From: an uncultured Oscillospiraceae bacterium
GTDB lineage: Bacteria; Bacillota; Clostridia; Oscillospirales; Acutalibacteraceae
Assembly: GCA_900540535.1 (NCBI GenBank)
Contig: UQGM01000005.1
Span: forward strand, 1 to 64,000
Direction of reading: 5' to 3'
DNA: 64,000 nucleotides
Below are positions 8,339 through 15,975 of this stretch, piece after piece. The position numbers and the translations under genes were made by a program. The stretch's first letter is position 1, and every line of letters starts with the position of its first letter. Under the pieces are notes generated by a model that searched no databases, was not told the origin of the DNA, and saw nothing but the letters and a program-made list of their open reading frames with translations.

Positions 8339-9634
8339 ATGAAAGCTGCTTTTTATACCCTCGGCTGCAAGGTGAATCAGTACGAATCCCAGGCAATGGG
8401 AGAATTCCTGAGAAAAAACGGATTTGAAACAGTCCCACACACCGAAAAAGCCGACATATATATAATAAATTCCTGCACCGTCACAGGCACAGGAGACAAA
8501 AAAAGCCGTCAGGCTGTAAGACGTTTTAAAAGGATGTACCCTGACTGCATAACGGTTTTGACAGGCTGTATGCCTCAGGCTTATCCTGAAAAGGCAAAAG
8601 AGCTTACACAGGCAGATATCGTTATGGGAAACCGAAACAACACAGAGCTTTTAAGACTCATTGAAGAGTATATCCGTCAGGGAAAGCGTATTTTTAACGT
8701 CTGCACTCATGAGATCGGAGAAAAATTTTCCGGCGATACAATAACCTCTTTTGAAGAGCGTACAAGAGCTTTTCTTAAAATTCAGGACGGATGCAACCGC
8801 CGCTGTTCATACTGTATAATTCCCACATCGAGAGGATTTGTCCGCTCAAAGCCCCTTGACGAAATAAAGGAAGAGGCAAAGCATCTGGCAGAATCAGGGT
8901 ATAAGGAAATTGTACTTGTAGGAATAAACCTTTCTTCATACGGAAGAGATCTTGAAAACATCACTTTCCCCATGGCGGTAGAGGCAGTATGCGAAACCGA
9001 GGGCATAGAGCGGGTACGTTTAGGCTCCCTTGAGCCCGATCACATAACCGATGAAGTTATTGATGCTCTCGCTTCCCTTAAAAAATTCTGTCCTCAGTTC
9101 CACATTTCCCTTCAGAGCGGATGCGACAAGACCCTCAAAGCCATGAACCGTCACTACACCGCACAGGAATACTATGACCTTTGCGTAAAGCTTCGTGAAA
9201 AATTCAAGAACGCTTCTTTAACCACTGACCTTATGGTAGGTTTTCCCGGGGAAACAAATGAAGATTTTGAGGAATCCCTCCGATTCTGCGAAAAGGCGGG
9301 CTTTGAAAAGGTTCACGTTTTCCCCTATTCAAGACGTCCCGGCACAAAGGCGGACAAAATGGAAAATCAGATTGAGAAAAGCGAAAAGGAAAGAAGAGCC
9401 GCAAGAGCCATTGAAGTGTGCGAAAAAATAAGGGAAGAAAAAATCCGTGAAGCTCTGGGAACTTCAGAAGAGGTTCTCTTCGAGTCGAGAACCCACGACG
9501 GATTTTCAGAAGGCTACACGGAAAACTACACTCCCGTAAGAGTCAAAGCTGATGATTGCCTTATTGGAAAAATTGCAAAAGTAAAGCTTAAAGAATACCA
9601 TGACGGGTTCTGCTACGGTGAAATTGAGGAATAA
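8339..9634 (+). CDS. mtaB: tRNA t6A37 methylthiotransferase MtaB
   Basis: This 431-residue radical SAM enzyme adds a methylthio group to N6-threonylcarbamoyladenosine 37 of tRNA. The N-terminal UPF0004 domain opens with FYTLGCKVNQYES and contains the other cluster cysteines (INSCTVT, LTGCMPQ). The radical SAM cluster is CNRRCSYC near residue 157, and a C-terminal TRAM region follows. LGCKVNQ and the length separate it from MiaB, which is encoded at 47607-49025. It has its own promoter and ends at a strong bidirectional terminator. Confidence 0.94.
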   Translation: MKAAFYTLGCKVNQYESQAMGEFLRKNGFETVPHTEKADIYIINSCTVTGTGDKKSRQAVRRFKRMYPDCITVLTGCMPQAYPEKAKELTQADIVMGNRNNTELLRLIEEYIRQGKRIFNVCTHEIGEKFSGDTITSFEERTRAFLKIQDGCNRRCSYCIIPTSRGFVRSKPLDEIKEEAKHLAESGYKEIVLVGINLSSYGRDLENITFPMAVEAVCETEGIERVRLGSLEPDHITDEVIDALASLKKFCPQFHISLQSGCDKTLKAMNRHYTAQEYYDLCVKLREKFKNASLTTDLMVGFPGETNEDFEESLRFCEKAGFEKVHVFPYSRRPGTKADKMENQIEKSEKERRAARAIEVCEKIREEKIREALGTSEEVLFESRTHDGFSEGYTENYTPVRVKADDCLIGKIAKVKLKEYHDGFCYGEIEE

Positions 9635-9645
9635 AATTAAGTATA

Positions 9646-9685
9646 AAAAGGGATGTTTCACTGTGTAAGTGAAACATCCCTTTTT
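9646..9685. terminator. Bidirectional terminator between mtaB and maturase
   Basis: A perfect 16-base stem (AAAAGGGATGTTTCAC with its complement) around a 7-base loop, followed by T residues on the plus strand and by TTTTTATAC on the minus strand. It serves the converging ends of mtaB and the maturase. Confidence 0.9.
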
Positions 9686-9715
9686 TATTAATAAATTAAG
9701 CTTTGATACAATTAA

Positions 9716-10810
9716 TTATCTTCTCGGCTCGTTTATAAACACTCTGAACAGCGGCAGACACGCTGAGAAGAAACGTTTATAGCTTTCGCAGTAATCTCTG
9801 TCCAGCCGTAAGCGCTTGCATCCGCCTCCACGGCAAAGGGGATAAAATCTGCATTTTTTGCACTTTTCGGGAACTTCTATACTCTCGGAAATAAAGGAAC
9901 GCATTTTTTCTCCCTCTACAAACTCTGTAAAGTTCATTTCATTTATGTTGCCCAAAAGCCATTCATCTGTACAGTAAAAGTCACAGGGATATATATTTCC
10001 GTTGCCCTCGGCTACAAACTGGAATGTACAGTGACCCATCATTCCGCACTGTTCGGGACGGTTGCCCAGATACATCTGCACCCAGTTGTCAAACTGTCTG
10101 ATGCTTATGTAGTTATTGCGGACATAATCTTTAACATAGAGATTAAAAACCCTGATGAGAAAATCACCATACTGCTTTTCGGTCATATAAAGCTCGCTTT
10201 CGCTTTTGTCACCGAAAGGACGAAGACAGGGTATAAACTGTATATACCGAAAGCCTTTATTCCTGAAAAAGCGGTAAATTCTCTCGCCGTTTTCGGCGCA
10301 GTAGCCTGTTAAAACTGTTAAGATGTTAAAATCGACACCGTGATCTTTAAACATTTGAGCCGTTTGCAGCACCCTGTAAAAGGTGGAGTTTTTTTCCGCC
10401 GAAACTCTGAATTTGTTTCCCGCTTCGTCGCCGTCAAGACTCAGTCCCACAAGAAATTTATTGGCTTTGAAAAACTCTGCCCACTCTTCTGTAACAAGGG
10501 TTCCGTTAGTCTGTATGCCGTAATACACAGGGTTACCCTTTGTGTTTTTTTCTTTGACAAAATCGGTGAAATTCTTAAAATACTCAATTCCTGCAAGAAG
10601 AGGTTCTCCGCCCTGAAAGGCAAAGGAAACAGGTTCGCCTTTATCAGCAAAGGCAAAGGCTTTTTCTATGAGGTTTTCCGCTGTTTCACGGCTCATTACA
10701 CCGAAATTTCGAATTTCTCTGAAATCCGTTACATCGGCATAAAAGCAGTATTTGCAGCGCATATTGCACATGCTCGAAGCCGGTTTAATTAAAACTGAAA
10801 TAGGCGGCAT
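9716..10810 (-). CDS. Anaerobic sulfatase-maturating radical SAM enzyme
   Basis: The 364-residue protein has CNMRCKYC at residues 15-22, the radical SAM cluster, and a C-terminal SPASM region with two further cysteine sets (CTFQF...CDFYC; CKKCRFYPLCRGGGC). This is the anSME family, which oxidises a cysteine or serine of a sulfatase to formylglycine without oxygen. It lies 21 bases after a sulfatase that carries the CxPxR target, so the pair is surely cotranscribed and enzyme and substrate are matched. Its motifs are complete. Confidence 0.92.
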   Translation of the reverse strand: MPPISVLIKPASSMCNMRCKYCFYADVTDFREIRNFGVMSRETAENLIEKAFAFADKGEPVSFAFQGGEPLLAGIEYFKNFTDFVKEKNTKGNPVYYGIQTNGTLVTEEWAEFFKANKFLVGLSLDGDEAGNKFRVSAEKNSTFYRVLQTAQMFKDHGVDFNILTVLTGYCAENGERIYRFFRNKGFRYIQFIPCLRPFGDKSESELYMTEKQYGDFLIRVFNLYVKDYVRNNYISIRQFDNWVQMYLGNRPEQCGMMGHCTFQFVAEGNGNIYPCDFYCTDEWLLGNINEMNFTEFVEGEKMRSFISESIEVPEKCKKCRFYPLCRGGGCKRLRLDRDYCESYKRFFSACLPLFRVFINEPRR

Positions 10811-10831
10811 ATAAAAAATCTCCTAACAAAA

Positions 10832-12871
10832 TCAGCGGTTATAATATTCCTCATTGATTCCCCTGCGGTTTTCCTTAAACTTCTTTGTCCAGTTATCTAT
10901 TTCGCCGTTCATCTCATCGGCAACGGTTGGGAAAACCTTGGAACGATTGTAGTTCTCCCCTGTATCATCGGTAAGAATATGGAGCCAGTTTTTCCTGTTC
11001 TTATCGAAAAACGCCGGGTTATCGTTCTGCATTTTTCTGAAATATTTAAAGGTTACATAATCGTTATCGGTAAGTACCGGATATTTATAATCACCGTACT
11101 CCTCCTGAGATAAAATATCAGCAGTCGGAACAGTGTACTGAAGCGCCTTTATTTTTTCACGCTTCATATGGAGAATTGGATGTTCCTTTGTATGTACGGG
11201 AGTGTCATTTTCGAGAACGGGAACCATTGAAACTCCGTCGATTTCTCTGTCAAAGGGCATATAGTTATCGGTGGTTCCGGAGTTACCCGTAAGGGAACAC
11301 ATTTCCGCAAGGGTCGGGAAAAGGTCAACAAGAGTTGAAGTCTGACTCCTCTTTTCGCCTTTGGGAACAAGTCCGTCACTGTTATCCCAGCGGATAAAGA
11401 AAGGCACTTTCTGTCCTCCCTCATAGGCAAGATATTTTCCGCCTCTGAGCTCAGCAGTCGAACCCTCAAGAGCAGGACCGTTATCGCTGGTAAAGATTAT
11501 TATTGTATCATCAAGGATTCCGAGATCTTCCATTGTATCGAAAAGCTGTCCCAAATAATAGTCAAACTCCGTCACACAGTCGGCATATGTGCCCATTCCG
11601 GTTTCACCTTTAAATTCATCGCCTACAAATACCGGAGCATGAGGCCACGGCGTAGCATAATAGGCAAAGAAAGGCTGATCGTCCGAGCTTTGTGCGACAT
11701 TCGTAATCCAGCTTGTTATCTCCTGATGAATCCACTTTGTAGCATCTTTCTGATCCTTTAACTGATCGGTTCCCTTTACGATTTCATATTCCCCGTTTTC
11801 CTCAGTGGCATGATAGAAAGGAACCATATCATTAACATGGTGACTGCCATAGAAATAATCAAAGCCCTGATTTGTAGGAAGATATTCGCCGTAATCTCCC
11901 AGATGCCATTTTCCGAAAGCTCCTGTTTTATATCCGGCGCTCTGGAAAGCCTCGGCTATTGTAATTTCATCTCCAAGCATACCGTCGCAGTTATTGCCCA
12001 TTTCAATGGAATTGAAAATTCTCGTCTGAGCAAAGGGGCTGAAAGTTGAAATTGTGGGATACATAACATTATCTGCATATCCTCTGTAAGGATAGCGTCC
12101 CGTAAGAGCGGCAAAACGTGCAGGAGAACATACTGAGTAGCTCGAATAAAAGTTTTCAAAATTAACGCCGTTTTCCGCAATGCTGTCAATATTGGGTGTT
12201 TCATAAATTGAACCGTTTGCGGAAACATCACCGTAGCCTAAATCATCCATTAAGATAAACAGGACATTGGGCTTACTTTCTCTGGTGGCGTTTTTATCCA
12301 TGTTTTTAAGGTATTCATCCTGACCTTCCCACATACGCTGTGTTTTCGGCTCTGTACGAAGGTTTGTTGTAAGGACAAAGAGCACTGTTGTACCCATAAG
12401 CACAACGCTCATAATTCCGGTTATAATTCTTTGAAAAGTGAACTTCTTTGTTATTTTGGCGGCAAAAACCACAAGGAGCACTATTGCCGTAATAACAGGA
12501 AGAGCTATAAGGAAATTTCCTAAAAGACGTGTAAAAAAGTTTCCCTCACCTGTGAAAAGAGGATGATCGGCTGTTGAAAAGCCAGCAAGTCCAGTTGAAA
12601 AAGCTCCGAAGCCTGCATCTGCTCCCCTGAAAATCAGATATGTAATAATTCCGAAGAAAGCCGCAGCGTATCCGCCTACAATCCACATATAGAGCTTTTT
12701 CATGAAAATTATCCCTATGGCTATTGCAAGGGACATTAAGCAGCAGTAAACCAGTCCCACAACCATTGTAAGGTTAACTCCTGTTATCCACTGGGCAAAC
12801 ATCATTATGATGCCGACGGCAAAGAGAATAATCGGAAACACCTTTAAGGTGTAATCGGTTTTCACTTTCAT
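10832..12871 (-). CDS. Membrane-anchored formylglycine sulfatase
   Basis: The 679-residue protein starts with five predicted membrane helices (about residues 8-30, 36-57, 61-82, 113-138 and 146-169), followed by a type I sulfatase domain. Metal-binding aspartates lie in LMDDLGYGD (209-210), and the formylglycine site is C248-S-P-A-R252, the cysteine type. Further sulfatase blocks are GKWHLGDYGEYLPTNQGFD and TSDNGPALEG. The catalytic domain should face the outside. The multi-helix N-terminus recalls lipoteichoic acid synthases, but those use threonine, not cysteine. The maturase gene follows at once. The substrate is unknown; host or diet glycan sulfate is a guess. Confidence 0.9.
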   Translation of the reverse strand: MKVKTDYTLKVFPIILFAVGIIMMFAQWITGVNLTMVVGLVYCCLMSLAIAIGIIFMKKLYMWIVGGYAAAFFGIITYLIFRGADAGFGAFSTGLAGFSTADHPLFTGEGNFFTRLLGNFLIALPVITAIVLLVVFAAKITKKFTFQRIITGIMSVVLMGTTVLFVLTTNLRTEPKTQRMWEGQDEYLKNMDKNATRESKPNVLFILMDDLGYGDVSANGSIYETPNIDSIAENGVNFENFYSSYSVCSPARFAALTGRYPYRGYADNVMYPTISTFSPFAQTRIFNSIEMGNNCDGMLGDEITIAEAFQSAGYKTGAFGKWHLGDYGEYLPTNQGFDYFYGSHHVNDMVPFYHATEENGEYEIVKGTDQLKDQKDATKWIHQEITSWITNVAQSSDDQPFFAYYATPWPHAPVFVGDEFKGETGMGTYADCVTEFDYYLGQLFDTMEDLGILDDTIIIFTSDNGPALEGSTAELRGGKYLAYEGGQKVPFFIRWDNSDGLVPKGEKRSQTSTLVDLFPTLAEMCSLTGNSGTTDNYMPFDREIDGVSMVPVLENDTPVHTKEHPILHMKREKIKALQYTVPTADILSQEEYGDYKYPVLTDNDYVTFKYFRKMQNDNPAFFDKNRKNWLHILTDDTGENYNRSKVFPTVADEMNGEIDNWTKKFKENRRGINEEYYNR

Positions 12872-12900
12872 TTAATTCTCCTCCTGAAAAATACAGTTCT

Positions 12901-12957
12901 TGTTTTATTTGCCTGACAAATAAAACAGCGTGACAAAGCTTTTGCCAGGCCACGCTT
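12901..12957 (-). terminator. Terminator and overlapping perfect palindrome upstream of sulfatase
   Basis: Two overlapping structures lie here. On the minus strand AAGCGTGGC...GTCACGCT (12926-12957) is a hairpin followed by TGTTTTATTTG, a plausible terminator for the gene ending at 13042. The T-rich tail is itself one arm of a perfect 11-base inverted repeat with a 5-base spacer (12901-12911 and 12917-12927), about 30 bases ahead of the sulfatase start. That repeat could be an operator; no sigma-A hexamers are clear nearby. Confidence 0.55.
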
Positions 12958-13041
12958 TTGCGAAGAGGAGTTTATCATATTTTCATTATTTTGTAAAGTT
13001 AATTCATAATTATTTGATATATTTGCCCAAATTTTAAGGAA

Positions 13042-13812
13042 TTATATATTGCTGCACAAAAGCGGAATAAATCCCCCGTAATCGGCTAAAGGTTCACGGG
13101 TAAGAAAAACACTTTTGCAGTGGTGTTTACTCAGAAACGCTTCTATCTCATTCCACTGAGGATGAAGCGAGCAGTCTCCGAAAAAGGCAACAGTATCTTT
13201 TGATATTTTACCGCCTGCTCCGCCGATAAATCCGCAGTCGTATCCCTCAAAGGTTACATATCCACGCTCTAATTTAAGCACGTCAATTCCCTTTTCACTA
13301 AGAGCTTTAAAAAGGCTTTCATCCTCGGTAATCGCCGCTTTTTCACCTACAACAAGAACGCTGCACCGTGCATAGCCCTGATTTACCTTTACAATCTCCG
13401 CCTTTTGCTCTGCGGCATTTTTTAAAACAAGCGGATCGGCAAAATCGGTTCTGCCAAAAATATATCCCTCTAAAGCCAAAAAGTTAAGGGCTATATCATG
13501 GGGATATTTCCTTTTAAGTGGTTCTGAGAATTCGGCTTTGAATCCCATTTTTTCAAGGATAAGCTTCTGCTCATACTGTGAAGGAGCTATAATGATTTCT
13601 CCCTTTGGGCACGGATAAAAAAGCATATCGGGGTGATATTTTACAGGCTCATCGAGATTTTCATCCGCCGACGTTTTTATTAATTCAATACCGTACTTTT
13701 TCAGAGCATCAGTTATTTTTTCGGGACAGTTTCCTGCAATGATCCCGCAGGCGACTTTTCCCTGAGGAAGAGCGGGAAAAGTTAGAAAACTATTACTCGC
13801 TGACAGCTTCAA
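13042..13812 (-). CDS. DUF6873-like protein, possible GME-fold
   Basis: The 256-residue protein has no export signal. Blocks such as YEGYDCGFIGGAGG and repeated beta-strand units recall the guanidino-modifying-enzyme (DDAH-like) fold given to clostridial DUF6873 proteins. I make that link from memory and hold it loosely. No catalytic Cys-His pair can be named with confidence. The frame overlaps the radA stop by 20 bases, and the start appears to be TTG at 13812 behind AGGGGAG inside radA, so it is translationally coupled to radA. Confidence 0.65.
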   Translation of the reverse strand: MKLSASNSFLTFPALPQGKVACGIIAGNCPEKITDALKKYGIELIKTSADENLDEPVKYHPDMLFYPCPKGEIIIAPSQYEQKLILEKMGFKAEFSEPLKRKYPHDIALNFLALEGYIFGRTDFADPLVLKNAAEQKAEIVKVNQGYARCSVLVVGEKAAITEDESLFKALSEKGIDVLKLERGYVTFEGYDCGFIGGAGGKISKDTVAFFGDCSLHPQWNEIEAFLSKHHCKSVFLTREPLADYGGFIPLLCSNI

Positions 13813-15163
13813 AGGCTCCCCTCACCTCTCTGACGCCAATAATTTCTATTTTATCCTTAACGGACTGTGAAAGTCCCCTTAAATTGTGCTTTGGAACAAC
13901 GCATCTTGTAAAGCCTAAACGTGCCGCTTCTAGTATTCTCTGTTCGCAGTTTGAAACGGCTCTGATTTCTCCTGCAAGTCCAATTTCTCCAAACGCCAGA
14001 ACATCCTCACGGACAGCTTTATCCTTAAGGCTCGAAACCAGCGCCATGGCAACAGATAAATCCGTGGCAGGCTCGTCCAGACGCAGACCGCCTACAACGT
14101 TTATATATACGTCCATATTGCCGAAGAAGTAACCGGCTCTTTTTTCCAGAACGGCGATTATCATGGACATCCTGTTATAATCAAAGCCCGTCGCCATTCT
14201 TCTGGGATTTCCGAATCCGCTGGGAGCTACAAGTCCCTGAACCTCTGCGAGAATTGGTCTTGTGCCCTCAATTGCACAGGCAACGCAGGTTCCGGAGGTA
14301 TTCTTCGGTCTGCCGGAAAGAAGCATCATAGACGGGTTTTCAACCTCTCTGAGGCCTTTATCCAGCATCTCGAAAACTCCGATTTCGTTAGTGGAGCCGT
14401 AACGGTTCTTTACCGCTCTCAAAATACGATAGGACATATTTCTATCGCCCTCAAAATAGAGAACGGCATCCACAATATGTTCGAGAACCTTGGGTCCTGC
14501 TATATTTCCGTCCTTATTGACGTGGCCTACAACGATTATGGGTATATCCATTATCTTGGCTGTGCGGGTAAGGCAGTTTGTGCACTCCCTTACCTGAGTG
14601 ACGCTTCCCGGAGAAGAGGAGAGGTCGGAAATGGACATTGTCTGAATAGAGTCGATTATGGCGATATCAGGCTTTTCGGTGCGGATAAACTCCGCAATGC
14701 TCTGAACATCGGTTTCGCACATTATGTAGAGATTCTCCGTAGTGACTCCTAATCGCACTGCACGGAGCTTTATCTGATGAGCTGATTCCTCACCGGAAAC
14801 ATAGAGAATTTTAAGCTCCTTACCGATATACTGGCAGATTTGCAGAAGGATAGTTGATTTACCTATTCCCGGATCACCGCTTAAAAGCACGAGGGAACCC
14901 TTTACTATACCGCCGCCTAAAACTCTGTCAAGCTCCGAAAGTCCCGTTTTATAGCGGTGCTCCATTGATTCGGAAATGCTGTTAATAGGCACGGCTGTGG
15001 GCATCCTCACAGCGGCGCCTGCCTGTTTTGAACCTGTTACAGGAGTTCTTACCTCTTCGTTCATTGTATTCCACTCGCCGCAGCCGGGACATTTTCCGTA
15101 CCATTTTGCGCTTTCATATCCACACTGACTGCAAACATAAATTGCCTTTGATTTTACTGCCAT
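13793..15163 (-). CDS. radA: DNA repair protein RadA
   Basis: The 456-residue protein has an N-terminal four-cysteine zinc finger (CSQCGYESAKWYGKCPGC), a RecA-like ATPase core with Walker A GDPGIGKST near residue 97, the RadA-specific KNRYGSTNE motif, and a C-terminal Lon-like domain. RadA acts on recombination intermediates in repair and transformation. It starts one base from the cwlD stop and overlaps the following gene, in an operon cwlD-radA-DUF6873. Confidence 0.96.
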   Translation of the reverse strand: MAVKSKAIYVCSQCGYESAKWYGKCPGCGEWNTMNEEVRTPVTGSKQAGAAVRMPTAVPINSISESMEHRYKTGLSELDRVLGGGIVKGSLVLLSGDPGIGKSTILLQICQYIGKELKILYVSGEESAHQIKLRAVRLGVTTENLYIMCETDVQSIAEFIRTEKPDIAIIDSIQTMSISDLSSSPGSVTQVRECTNCLTRTAKIMDIPIIVVGHVNKDGNIAGPKVLEHIVDAVLYFEGDRNMSYRILRAVKNRYGSTNEIGVFEMLDKGLREVENPSMMLLSGRPKNTSGTCVACAIEGTRPILAEVQGLVAPSGFGNPRRMATGFDYNRMSMIIAVLEKRAGYFFGNMDVYINVVGGLRLDEPATDLSVAMALVSSLKDKAVREDVLAFGEIGLAGEIRAVSNCEQRILEAARLGFTRCVVPKHNLRGLSQSVKDKIEIIGVREVRGAFEAVSE

Positions 15164-15894
15164 TAAACTTCCTCCAAATTTTTAAGGTATTCAAAAACTC
15201 CGCAGATTATCCCGAATGAAAGCTCGTTCTGATAGCTTTCGTCCTTGAGTTTTTCGCATTCGCTGGGATTTGTCATAAATCCGCATTCAACCATCACCGC
15301 CGGTTTTGTGGCATGATAGAGCAGATATATACTGGTCCCCGCCTTTTTGATTTTTCTGTGGTTATCTGTCTGAATCATTGAAACAAGGCTGTTTTGTATA
15401 AATCCTGCCAAAACGCTGCTTTGTTCATTTCCGCCGGAATAAAAAACCTGACTGCCTTTACTTGTATTGCTGGGATAAGAATTCTGATGAATGCTTATAA
15501 GTACGCCTTTTTCAGTGCTTTCAAGGAGCTTAAGCCGATTTCTTATATCTGAAACCTTTTTCTCCCTGAGAGTCGAAAGTCCCTCATTGCAGGTCATAAT
15601 ATCCTCTGTGCGGGTAGTTTCCGTTTTAAAGCCCAAAGCGTTCATCATACTTCTTAATTTCATGGCTGTGGAAAGGTTTATATCCTTTTCGACAGTTCCG
15701 TCTTTGGCAACGGCACCGCCATCCATGCCGCCGTGACCTGCATCAATTATAAAAACAGTCTCATTAATCGGCGAAGAATTAATAGACATAACAGCTTTTT
15801 CATTAAGCCGATACGTGCCCGAAACTGCCGCCGAAAATATCAATACACCGGAAATTATTCCTATAAACCATCTTTTTAAATTATTCAACTTCAT
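15163..15894 (-). CDS. cwlD: N-acetylmuramoyl-L-alanine amidase (CwlD-like)
   Basis: A short cytoplasmic stretch and one N-terminal membrane helix (about residues 9-27) lead into an amidase_3 domain. Zinc ligands lie in IIDAGHGGMDGGA, a downstream SIHQNSY and VMVECGFMTNPSE. About 243 residues, the size of CwlD, which makes muramic delta-lactam in spore cortex. A vegetative role cannot be excluded. The start is ATG 15894 or the GTG just before it. It overlaps the radA start by one base. Confidence 0.85.
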   Translation of the reverse strand: MKLNNLKRWFIGIISGVLIFSAAVSGTYRLNEKAVMSINSSPINETVFIIDAGHGGMDGGAVAKDGTVEKDINLSTAMKLRSMMNALGFKTETTRTEDIMTCNEGLSTLREKKVSDIRNRLKLLESTEKGVLISIHQNSYPSNTSKGSQVFYSGGNEQSSVLAGFIQNSLVSMIQTDNHRKIKKAGTSIYLLYHATKPAVMVECGFMTNPSECEKLKDESYQNELSFGIICGVFEYLKNLEEV

Positions 15895-15928
15895 CACCCG
15901 TTAATATATATGCACCGTTTAAAGAATA

Positions 15929-15961
15929 TAAGCCGAATGACGGGTGTTCATCCGGCTTATA
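15929..15961 (-). terminator. Terminator after DUF5696 lipoprotein gene
   Basis: ATAAGCCG...CGGCTTAT forms a long inverted repeat with a mostly paired interior (GATGA/TCATT), 15 bases after the stop at 15976. The T tract is weak (TATATTCTTT). Confidence 0.65.
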
Positions 15962-15975
15962 AATAAAATAAAGTA

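Noticed and set aside
9716..12871. Polysaccharide utilisation or mucin-sulfate gene cluster
   Set aside because: Only the sulfatase and its maturase are present; there are no adjacent glycosidases, transporters or regulators.
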